A DNA stretch of 5,403 nt from Pseudomonadota bacterium (lineage in GTDB: Bacteria > Pseudomonadota > Gammaproteobacteria > Pseudomonadales > UBA5518): NCBI GenBank assembly GCA_022705125.1, contig JAKJFB010000213.1, forward strand, positions 1-5,403, written 5' to 3'. The notes below the pieces were generated by a model, which did no database searches, was not told the origin of the DNA, and saw nothing but the letters and a program-made list of their open reading frames with translations. The position numbers and the translations under genes were made by a program. Below are positions 1 to 5,403 of the stretch, piece after piece. The first letter of the stretch is position 1, and every line of letters starts with the position of its first letter.

Positions 1-149
1 CCCAGGCCATGATCCGCATGGGCGGCGCGGCGCTGTCGGCACTGTGCCTCGGCGCCGGCTACTGGTGGGCACTGTTCGACCGCGAGAAGCGCACCTGGCA
101 CGACCGGCTCTCCGGCACGCGCGTGGTATTGCTGCCGAAGCGCGGCTGA
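1..149 (+). CDS. RDD-family membrane protein, C-terminal end (partial)
   Basis: This is the 3' end of a gene that begins before the window; the readable frame starts at base 3 and gives 48 residues before TGA at 147-149. The piece contains a hydrophobic segment (AALSALCLGAGYWWALFD) followed by a basic tail with FDREKRTWHDRLSGTRVV. The pattern 'D-K-R-T-W-H-D-x-x-S-G-T-x-V' is typical of the last transmembrane helix and cytoplasmic end of RDD-domain proteins, small integral membrane proteins of mostly unknown function, some proposed to be transporters. It ends 92 bases before pepA on the same strand; RDD genes are found near pepA and the lptFG genes in several gammaproteobacteria (from memory). 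Only the tail is visible, so the family call rests on this one motif and the context. Confidence 0.75.
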   Translation, partial: QAMIRMGGAALSALCLGAGYWWALFDREKRTWHDRLSGTRVVLLPKRG

Positions 150-171
150 GTGCCTCGCCGCGAGCCGCGTA

Positions 172-177
172 TATAAT
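172..177 (+). promoter_or_regulatory. Candidate -10 element of the pepA promoter
   Basis: A perfect TATAAT hexamer lies in the only AT-rich patch (170-188) of the 92-base gap between the RDD gene and pepA. It would place the transcription start near 184, giving a pepA leader of about 58 bases. No good -35 hexamer is visible at the expected distance (around 148-155 reads agtgcctc or similar), so the promoter would be weak, activator-assisted, or the match could be chance. The call is an inference from position and sequence. Confidence 0.45.
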
Positions 178-231
178 TTGCACCTTTTCGAGGGCTGCGC
201 ACGGCATCCGCCGCCGACGCCCCATGCCTAC

Positions 232-236
232 AGGAG
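232..236 (+). promoter_or_regulatory. Ribosome binding site of pepA
   Basis: AGGAG sits 5 bases before the ATG at 242. It decides the pepA start: the same frame is open upstream to about base 44, but that extension overlaps the RDD gene and has no family similarity, while the protein from 242 matches the usual PepA N-terminus and length. Confidence 0.8.
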
Positions 237-241
237 CAGAG

Positions 242-1747
242 ATGGACATCAGCATCAAGCACATCGCCGATCCGGCCGCCGAACGCTGCGGCTGCCTGGT
301 CCTGCCGGTCGCCGACGGCGGCAAATTCGGCACCATGGCCGCGCGCCTCGACCAGGCCACGGGCGGGCAGCTCGCGCGGCTCGTGAAGACCGAGCACTTC
401 AGCGGCGCCGCGGGCAAGAGCGTGCTGCTGCACCATCCTGCCGGTATCGCGGCGCAACGCCTGCTGTTGCTCGGCGCCGGCAAGCCCGAGGCCGCCGACG
501 CGGGCGCCTTCCGCAAGATGGTCATGCACGCGCTGGGCGCGGTACAGGCCACCGGCGCCACCGACCTCGTCATGCTGATCGATGACGTCGTGACGAATGA
601 GCGCGACCGCGACTGGCAGGCACAACAGCTCGGCCTGCTCGCGGGCGCGGCCGGCTACCGCTACACGCACACCCTGTCGCAGCCCGAACCCGGCTCACGA
701 CTGAAGAAAGTCGTGCTTGGCAGCGCGACCCGGCCTTCCGCCGCCAGCGTGCGCGCGCTCGCCGAGGGGCGCGCCATGGCCGCGGGCGCCAACCTGGCGC
801 GCGAGCTGGGCAACCTGCCAGCGAACATCTGCACGCCGTCCTACCTGGCGTCACAGGCGCGCGCGCTGGCCGCGCAGCACGCGCAGTTGCACTGCAAGGT
901 GCTGGACGAGAAGAAGATGGCGGAGCTGAAGATGGGCGCCCTGCTCTCCGTCACCGCCGGCAGCAAGGAAGCGGCGAAGCTGATCGTGCTGGAATACCGC
1001 GGCGGCGCCAGGGGTGCGCGTCCGCACGTGCTGGTTGGCAAGGGCATCACCTTCGATTCCGGCGGCATCAGCATCAAGCCCGGCGCCGGCATGGACGAGA
1101 TGAAGTTCGACATGTGCGGCGCGGCCAGCGTGCTCGGCACCATGAGGGCCATCGCCGAGCTGAAGCCACGGCTCAACGTGGTCGGCATCGTCGCGGCCTG
1201 CGAGAACCTGCCGAGCGGCACCGCGACCAAGCCCGGCGACGTGGTGAAGAGCATGGCCGGCATCACCATCGAGGTGCTGAACACCGATGCCGAGGGTCGC
1301 CTGATCCTGTGCGACGCGCTCACCTACGCCGAGCGCTTCGAGCCGCAGTCCCTGATCGACATAGCGACCCTGACCGGCGCCTGCGTGGTCGCCCTCGGCA
1401 AGCACGCCAGCGGGCTGTTCAGCAACAACGACGAGCTTGCGGCCGAACTGCTCGCGGCAGGTAGCGACACCCATGACCGCGCCTGGCAGATGCCCCTGTG
1501 GGACGACTACCAGGAGCAGCTGAAGAGCAATTTCGCCGACGTGGCCAACATCGGCGGCCCCGGTGCCGGCAGCGTGACCGCGGCGTGCTTCCTGTCGCGC
1601 TTCACGAAAAAGCAGCGCTGGGCGCACCTGGACATCGCGGGTTCGGCCTGGGACCAGGGCGCGGCGAAGGGCGCGACCGGCCGCCCGGTGGCGCTGCTCA
1701 CGCGCTACCTGCTCGATCGCGCACGGCACCACAAGGCGGCCGATTGA
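242..1747 (+). CDS. pepA: Leucyl aminopeptidase PepA (M17 family)
   Basis: A 501-residue cytoplasmic aminopeptidase that removes N-terminal residues, preferably leucine, from peptides; M17 enzymes are hexamers with two metal ions per active site. E. coli PepA is 503 residues, so the length is complete. The N-terminal domain (about 1-170) is more variable and the catalytic domain follows. The metal and catalytic residues are all present: K267 and D272 in VGKGITFDSGGISIK, K279, D290 in MDEMKFDMCGAA, and D349, E351 and R353 in the signature NTDAEGRL. The C-terminus keeps NFADVANIGG, WAHLDIAG and GATGRPVALL. E. coli PepA also binds DNA in Xer recombination at cer and in carAB control; whether this protein does cannot be told from sequence. 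The start at 242 is set by an AGGAG site and by homology. holC follows after 13 bases, indicating an operon. Confidence 0.97.
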   Translation: MDISIKHIADPAAERCGCLVLPVADGGKFGTMAARLDQATGGQLARLVKTEHFSGAAGKSVLLHHPAGIAAQRLLLLGAGKPEAADAGAFRKMVMHALGAVQATGATDLVMLIDDVVTNERDRDWQAQQLGLLAGAAGYRYTHTLSQPEPGSRLKKVVLGSATRPSAASVRALAEGRAMAAGANLARELGNLPANICTPSYLASQARALAAQHAQLHCKVLDEKKMAELKMGALLSVTAGSKEAAKLIVLEYRGGARGARPHVLVGKGITFDSGGISIKPGAGMDEMKFDMCGAASVLGTMRAIAELKPRLNVVGIVAACENLPSGTATKPGDVVKSMAGITIEVLNTDAEGRLILCDALTYAERFEPQSLIDIATLTGACVVALGKHASGLFSNNDELAAELLAAGSDTHDRAWQMPLWDDYQEQLKSNFADVANIGGPGAGSVTAACFLSRFTKKQRWAHLDIAGSAWDQGAAKGATGRPVALLTRYLLDRARHHKAAD

Positions 1748-1760
1748 GACGCGCCGCGGC

Positions 1761-2222
1761 ATGACCCGCATCGACTTCTACCTGCTGCCGGTGAGCGAAC
1801 CGCACGGCAAGCTGAGCTTCGCCTGCCGGCTGGCGGAAAAGGCCTGGCAGTCGGGACACCAGGTCTACGTGCATGCCAGTGACACGGCCGAGGCCGGGGC
1901 CATCGACGCGCTGCTGTGGTCGTTTCGCGACACCAGCTTCGTGCCGCACCGGCTGCTCGGTGCCGCCGAAGGCGAGCCCGCACCGGTGGAGGTGGGCTCG
2001 GGCGAGGCCGCCGCGGATCACCACGACGTGATGATAAATCTCTCTGCCGCGGTGCCGCCGCTATTCAGCCGCTTCGAGCGCGTCGCCGAGATCGTGCTCA
2101 ACGATCCGCACGCACTCGCCGCCAGCCGCCAGCGCTGGAGCTTCTACAAGGACCGCGGCTATCAGCTCCAGCACCACGACATGCAACATCTGCGGAGCGC
2201 CGGTGACCGAGACAACGCCTGA
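1761..2222 (+). CDS. holC: DNA polymerase III chi subunit HolC
   Basis: A 153-residue protein, close to the 147 residues of E. coli chi. Chi pairs with psi (HolD) in the clamp-loader complex and links the replisome to single-strand binding protein. Family features in order are an N-terminal FYLL strand (residues 6-9), a helix leading to AEKAWQSGHQVYV, the motif ALLWSFRDTSFVPH (50-63), APVEVG (74-79), and HDVMINLSAAVPPLFSRFERVAEIV (from 88), which match the chi fold segments in E. coli (DEALW..SFVPH, APVEI, DILISL). The C-terminal part (RQRWSFYKDRGY) also fits. It begins 13 bases after the pepA stop with only a weak upstream purine stretch (gagac), so translation may be coupled to pepA. Its last 20 bases overlap the next gene. 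The pepA-holC-valS order supports the call. Confidence 0.93.
   Translation: MTRIDFYLLPVSEPHGKLSFACRLAEKAWQSGHQVYVHASDTAEAGAIDALLWSFRDTSFVPHRLLGAAEGEPAPVEVGSGEAAADHHDVMINLSAAVPPLFSRFERVAEIVLNDPHALAASRQRWSFYKDRGYQLQHHDMQHLRSAGDRDNA
2194..2197 (+). promoter_or_regulatory. Ribosome binding site inside the holC 3' end
   Basis: GGAG lies 5 bases before the GTG at 2203, within the holC coding region. It supports the GTG as the real start of the overlapping small gene and suggests translational coupling to holC. Confidence 0.55.
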
Positions 2223-2559
2223 GCACAGCGACCCGCGCCGGGGCCTGCTCGACGAGCTGCAGTCGTTGAGCGCGACGCTGGACCCGTCCGCGCACGACGC
2301 GCCGACCTACGGCGACATCCCGGTCCTGCAGGACGTGGTCGAGCTGCCCCGGGCGGCGCAGGCAACACCCGGCCTGGTGAGCGCGGCGTTTGCGCCCGGC
2401 ATCGACCTCGGCGCGGCACTGGAAGTGGAGGCCCGATCCATCGTGGACGACCTGATGGACGAGTTCCTGCCGCTGCTCGAGGCACAACTGCGTGAACGGC
2501 TGGAAGCGCGGATGCGGCAACTGCTGGCCGACAAAGCCGGCCCCGCAACGCCGGGGTGA
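2203..2559 (+). CDS. Small acidic protein of unknown function between holC and valS
   Basis: A 118-residue protein starting at GTG (2203) with GGAG upstream and overlapping holC by 20 bases. The N-terminal third is polar and acidic ([16 protein letters not shown]). A short hydrophobic motif [10 protein letters not shown] lies at residues 39-48, followed by a linker rich in alanine, glycine and proline. The C-terminal part (from about 80: [20 protein letters not shown] and [15 protein letters not shown]) looks like one long amphipathic helix. No signal peptide, membrane segment or catalytic motif is seen. From memory, Pseudomonas and other gammaproteobacteria have a short hypothetical gene at this place between holC and valS, and small proteins with an 'IP-L-DVV' motif plus a C-terminal helix recur in proteobacteria; I cannot name a function. 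The overlap, ribosome binding site and biased codon use support a real gene. A role beside chi is only a guess. Confidence 0.8.
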   Translation: MTETTPEHSDPRRGLLDELQSLSATLDPSAHDAPTYGDIPVLQDVVELPRAAQATPGLVSAAFAPGIDLGAALEVEARSIVDDLMDEFLPLLEAQLRERLEARMRQLLADKAGPATPG

Positions 2560-2570
2560 ACGCGGTTTCC

Positions 2571-2600
2571 TTGCTGCGCGCCATCGCGGCGCTATAGAAT
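2571..2600 (+). promoter_or_regulatory. Candidate valS promoter
   Basis: TTGCTG at 2571-2576 is followed by TATAGA at 2593-2598 (16-base spacer) or, overlapping it, TAGAAT at 2595-2600 (18-base spacer). Both resemble sigma-70 elements and stand out as AT-rich in this GC-rich DNA, 12 bases after the preceding stop codon. Transcription would start around 2605-2608, leaving a leader of about 75 bases before valS. The sequence match is reasonable, but usage is inferred. Confidence 0.5.
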
Positions 2601-2612
2601 TTTTCATTTTTT

Positions 2613-2628
2613 GCGCCGGCCCCGGCGC
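2613..2628 (+). repeat. Perfect inverted repeat in the valS leader (first)
   Basis: GCGCCGG at 2613-2619 and CCGGCGC at 2622-2628 are exact reverse complements. In RNA this folds as a 6-bp GC-only stem with a GCCC tetraloop. A T-rich run (2599-2612) precedes rather than follows it, so it does not have the form of an intrinsic terminator on the + strand, and on the - strand it is followed by A residues, not T. It would sit near the 5' end of a valS message started at about 2606. Confidence 0.45.
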
Positions 2629-2640
2629 CGCAGGCATGCA

Positions 2641-2657
2641 CACCTGCCGAGCAGGTG
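2641..2657 (+). repeat. Perfect inverted repeat in the valS leader (second)
   Basis: CACCTGC (2641-2647) and GCAGGTG (2651-2657) are exact reverse complements around the 3-base centre CGA. It can form a 7-bp hairpin ending 11 bases before the likely valS ribosome binding site (GGAAG at 2669-2673), or be a DNA-level dyad for a regulator. No T-tract follows. Function is not known. Confidence 0.45.
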
Positions 2658-2680
2658 GCCGCGGCGACGGAAGCGAGAGC

Positions 2681-5347
2681 ATGGACAAGACCTACAGCCC
2701 GGACGAGATCGAAGGCCGCTGGTACGCGCAATGGGAGCAGCGCGGCTACTTCCGCCCGGGCGGCGGCGCCACCCCCTATTGCATCGTGATCCCCCCGCCC
2801 AACGTCACGGGCACCGACCACGCCGGCATCGCCACGCAGATGGTGGTCGAGCGCCTGCTCGCGGCCGAGGGCACCGACCGCCTCACGCTGGGGCGCGAGG
2901 AATTCACGCGCCGCGTCTGGGACTGGAAGGAGCATTCCGGCGGCACCATCACGCGCCAGCAGCGCCGCCTCGGCAACTCGGTGGACTGGTCGCGCGAGCG
3001 CTTCACGATGGACCCCGAGCTCTCCGAGGCCGTGCGCGAGGTCTTCGTGCGCCTGCACGGGGAAGGCCTGATCTACCGCGGCCAGCGCCTGGTCAACTGG
3101 GACCCGAAGCTGCACACCGCGATCTCCGACCTCGAGGTGGTGCAGGAGGAAGAAGACGGCAGCCTGTGGCACCTGCGCTACCCGCTCGAAGACGGCAGCG
3201 GCCAGCTGGTGGTTGCCACCACGCGACCGGAAACGATGCTCGGCGATACCGCCGTTGCCGTGCATCCCGAGGACGAGCGCTACCGCCACCTGATCGGCTG
3301 CAAGGTGCGGTTGCCGCTCACGGATCGGCTGATCCCGATCATCGGCGACGACTACGTCGACCCGGCCTTCGGCACCGGCTGCGTCAAGATCACGCCGGCC
3401 CACGACTTCAACGACTACGAGGTGGGCAAGCGCCACGAGCTGCCGCGCATCAACCTGTTCACCATCGACGCCGAGCTGAACGAGAACGCGCCTGCGCCCT
3501 ACCGCGGCCTGGAGCGCTTCGCCGCGCGCGCGCGCATCGTGGCGGATCTCGAGGCGCTCGGCCTGCTGGAGAAGATCGAAAAGCACCGGCTCAAGGTGCC
3601 GCGCGGAGACCGCAGCGGCGTGGTGATCGAACCCTACCTGACGGACCAGTGGTTCGTGGCCACCAAGGCGCTCGCGGAACCGGCGATCCGCGCCGTGGAG
3701 GACGGGCGCATCGAGTTCGTGCCCAAGCAGTGGGAGAACACCTATTTCGCGTGGATGCGCGATATCCAGGACTGGTGCATCTCGCGCCAGCTGTGGTGGG
3801 GCCACCAGATCCCCGCCTGGTACGACGCCACCGGCAACGTCTATGTCGGACGCAGCGAGGAGGAAGTGCGCGCGGTGCACGATCTCGGCGATATGCCGCT
3901 GCGCCAGGACCAGGACGTGCTGGACACCTGGTTCTCCTCGGCGCTGTGGACCTTCTCGACGCTGGGCTGGCCGCGCGACACGCCGGAGCTGCGCACCTTC
4001 CACCCCACCGACGTGCTGGTCACCGGCTTCGACATCATCTTCTTCTGGGTCGCGCGCATGGTGATGATGACCCTGAAGTTCATGGACGAGGTGCCGTTCC
4101 GCAAGGTCTACGTCACCGGGCTGATCCGCGACGAGCACGGCCAGAAGATGTCCAAATCCAAGGGCAACGTCATCGACCCGCTCGACCTGATCGACGGCAT
4201 CGGCATCGAGGAACTGGTCGCCAAGCGCACCGCGGGCATGATGCAGCCGCAGCTCGCCGAGAAGATCGCCAGGGCCACGCGGCGCGAATACCCCGAAGGC
4301 ATCCGCGCCCACGGCACCGACGCGCTGCGCTTCACGCTGTGCGCGCTGGCCTCCACGGGACGCGACATCAAGTTCGACATGGGCCGCCTCGAGGGCTACC
4401 GCAACTTCTGCAACAAGCTGTGGAATGCCGCGCGCTTCGTGATGATGAACACCGAGGGCAAGGACTGCGGCACGGCACCGGACGCCGATTTCACGCTGGC
4501 GCTGCCCGATCGATGGATCCTCTCGCGCCTGCAGCAGACCATCGCGGAGATCGAGCGCGCGATCGCGGGCTTCCGATTCGACCTCGCCTCGCAGGCGCTC
4601 TACGAGTTCACCTGGAACGACTACTGCGACTGGTACCTGGAGCTCAGCAAGCCGCTGCTCGCCGCCAGCGCCGAGCCGCGCCAGGCACGCGGCACGCGGC
4701 GCACGCTGCTCGGCGTGCTCGAGACGGTGCTGCGGCTCGCGCACCCGTTCATCCCGTTCATCACCGAGGAGATCTGGCAGCGCGTGGCGCCGCTCGCGGG
4801 ACGTGCGGGCGCGACCATCATGCTGGCGCCGTATCCGCAGGCCGAGGTGTCGCTGCTCGACGAGGCCGCGAGCGCCGACATCGAGTGGCTGAAGCAGGTG
4901 ATCGTGGCGGTGCGCAACATACGCGGCGAGCTCAACATCGCGCCGGGGCGCCAGCTGCCGCTGCTCGCGCGCAACGGCAGCGACGAGGACCGCCGCCGCA
5001 TGACCGAGCACCGCGACCTCCTGCACGCCCTGGCGAAACTCGGTGGCAGCACCTGGCTCGACGGCGAGGAAGCTCCGCCGTCGGCGGCGCAGGTCGTCGG
5101 ACAACTCGAACTGCTGGTACCGCTGGCAGGCCTGATCGATGTCGCAGCCGAGCGCGGGCGCCTGGCTCGCGAGGGCGACAAGCTCGGCAAGGAAGTCGAG
5201 CGCCTGGCCGCCAAGCTCGACAACCCCGGCTTCACCGCCAAGGCCCCGGCCGAGGTGGTTGCCAAGGAGCGCGCGCGGCTCGCCGAGATCAGCGCCCAGC
5301 GCGACACGCTGCTGGCGCAGCTGGAGAGCCTGCAGGGCGTCTCGTAG
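2681..5347 (+). CDS. valS: Valyl-tRNA synthetase, lacking the HIGH-motif segment
   Basis: ValRS charges tRNA-Val with valine in the cytoplasm and edits mischarged threonine. This frame encodes 888 residues; E. coli ValRS has 951. The start [11 protein letters not shown] matches E. coli MEKTYNPQDIE, with GGAAG 7 bases upstream; an in-frame ATG at 2636 is poorly placed. Visible parts are PPPNVTG (38-44), then directly [13 protein letters not shown] (45 on), [15 protein letters not shown], the CP1 editing domain (about 150-345) with TTRPET (180-185) and [15 protein letters not shown] (231-245), [17 protein letters not shown] (365-381), DVLDTWFSS (412-420), KMSKSKGN (489-496), the anticodon-binding domain (from about 610, [12 protein letters not shown] at 643-654, [14 protein letters not shown] at 686-699), and the C-terminal coiled-coil arm (about 811-888). 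About 32 residues between NVTG and TDHAG, including the HIGH motif, are absent without a frame change. The product should be unable to form valyl-adenylate. Identity is certain; activity as read is doubtful. Confidence 0.96.
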   Translation: MDKTYSPDEIEGRWYAQWEQRGYFRPGGGATPYCIVIPPPNVTGTDHAGIATQMVVERLLAAEGTDRLTLGREEFTRRVWDWKEHSGGTITRQQRRLGNSVDWSRERFTMDPELSEAVREVFVRLHGEGLIYRGQRLVNWDPKLHTAISDLEVVQEEEDGSLWHLRYPLEDGSGQLVVATTRPETMLGDTAVAVHPEDERYRHLIGCKVRLPLTDRLIPIIGDDYVDPAFGTGCVKITPAHDFNDYEVGKRHELPRINLFTIDAELNENAPAPYRGLERFAARARIVADLEALGLLEKIEKHRLKVPRGDRSGVVIEPYLTDQWFVATKALAEPAIRAVEDGRIEFVPKQWENTYFAWMRDIQDWCISRQLWWGHQIPAWYDATGNVYVGRSEEEVRAVHDLGDMPLRQDQDVLDTWFSSALWTFSTLGWPRDTPELRTFHPTDVLVTGFDIIFFWVARMVMMTLKFMDEVPFRKVYVTGLIRDEHGQKMSKSKGNVIDPLDLIDGIGIEELVAKRTAGMMQPQLAEKIARATRREYPEGIRAHGTDALRFTLCALASTGRDIKFDMGRLEGYRNFCNKLWNAARFVMMNTEGKDCGTAPDADFTLALPDRWILSRLQQTIAEIERAIAGFRFDLASQALYEFTWNDYCDWYLELSKPLLAASAEPRQARGTRRTLLGVLETVLRLAHPFIPFITEEIWQRVAPLAGRAGATIMLAPYPQAEVSLLDEAASADIEWLKQVIVAVRNIRGELNIAPGRQLPLLARNGSDEDRRRMTEHRDLLHALAKLGGSTWLDGEEAPPSAAQVVGQLELLVPLAGLIDVAAERGRLAREGDKLGKEVERLAAKLDNPGFTAKAPAEVVAKERARLAEISAQRDTLLAQLESLQGVS
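2810..2815 (+). other. Deletion junction in valS: HIGH motif region missing
   Basis: The Gly44 codon (2810-2812) of NVTG is followed at once by the Thr45 codon of TDHAG. In E. coli ValRS 32 residues lie between these motifs, beginning SLHMGH and ending LWQVG, and this spacing is well conserved in the family as I recall it. A loss of 96 bases would keep the frame, as seen. Because the residue before TDHAG is also glycine in the family, the exact break point is ambiguous within the GGC codon, which is compatible with a deletion between short direct repeats or with an artefact. Confidence 0.88.
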
Positions 5348-5403
5348 GTCCGGCTTCAGAGGGTGTCGCAAAGGCCATCAGGATGCGGGCGAACGGCGTG
5401 GTG
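5348..5403. other. Unassigned end of the window
   Basis: The 56 bases after the valS stop show no hairpin with a T-tract and no clear gene. An ATG at 5383 on the + strand has only a weak AGG-like context right before it, and the stretch is also open in - strand frames. It is too short to decide. Confidence 0.3.

Noticed and set aside
44..241. N-terminal extension of PepA by 66 residues
   Set aside because: It overlaps the RDD gene, is arginine and alanine rich without similarity to PepA, and the AGGAG site and family length point to the ATG at 242.
851..1771. A 306-codon open frame on the - strand across pepA
   Set aside because: Antisense shadow of the conserved PepA catalytic domain; no motif, biased composition typical of GC-rich shadows.
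2541..2556. Possible terminator hairpin CCCCG/CGGGG at the end of the small gene
   Set aside because: The stem is only 5 bp with a 6-base loop, ends at the stop codon, and has no T-tract directly after it (gtgaacgcgg follows). Not enough for an intrinsic terminator.
2492..2680. N-terminal extension of ValS, including an ATG at 2636
   Set aside because: The extension overlaps the preceding gene, contains the candidate promoter, and has no ValRS similarity; the ATG at 2636 has an AGG only 1 base away. The start at 2681 matches the E. coli N-terminus.
2593..2680. T-box or leader-peptide attenuator controlling valS
   Set aside because: No T-box core sequence, no valine-codon-rich short reading frame and no terminator/antiterminator pair are visible; T-boxes are mainly a Gram-positive feature.
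2681..5347. Frameshift or stop in valS
   Set aside because: The frame is open from start to stop and all family motifs are read in one frame; the only defect is the in-frame loss near residue 44.
2162..5371. A 1069-codon open frame on the - strand across valS and the small gene
   Set aside because: It is antisense to a protein with unmistakable family motifs. Its translation is a low-complexity mix rich in A, R, V, L, H, D and Q with no recognisable domain, as expected for the opposite strand of GC-rich codons with few stop triplets.

Overview
The window is very GC-rich DNA with densely packed genes, all on the + strand. It looks like a chromosomal housekeeping block from a high-GC gammaproteobacterium. 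The evidence is the gene order RDD-family membrane protein > pepA > holC > small acidic protein > valS, which resembles the pepA-holC-valS neighbourhood of Pseudomonas and relatives, and the close match of PepA and ValS to the E. coli proteins as I recall them. No mobile element, CRISPR array, tRNA or rRNA was seen.

Layout. 1-149 is the 3' end of an RDD-family membrane protein gene. 150-241 is a short intergenic region with a consensus TATAAT and a good ribosome binding site. 242-1747 is an intact leucyl aminopeptidase gene (pepA). 1761-2222 is holC, the chi subunit of DNA polymerase III. 2203-2559 is a small acidic protein of unknown function that overlaps holC by 20 nt and starts with GTG. 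2560-2680 is a leader with a likely promoter, an AT-rich patch and two perfect inverted repeats. 2681-5347 is valS, valyl-tRNA synthetase. 5348-5403 is too short to assign. pepA, holC and the small gene are spaced as one operon; valS can be co-transcribed or driven by its own promoter.

Main observation. The valS frame is open from start to stop and closely family-like throughout, but it lacks about 32 residues just after the N-terminal PPPNVTG motif. The reading goes straight from NVTG to TDHAGIATQ (junction at 2810-2815). The missing block is the one that carries the class I HIGH signature (HMGH in ValRS) and the following helix and strand of the Rossmann fold. The KMSKS loop, the editing domain, the anticodon-binding domain and the C-terminal coiled-coil arm remain. 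As written, the protein should not be able to activate valine. Because ValRS is essential and this is the usual housekeeping locus, the options are a sequence or assembly error (or an edited sequence), a recent lesion with a second functional valS elsewhere, or, least likely, a protein reduced to editing or tRNA binding.

The genes act in separate core processes (peptide turnover, replisome clamp loading, tRNA charging) and are linked by genome organisation rather than by one pathway. Apart from the valS lesion I see no new system here.
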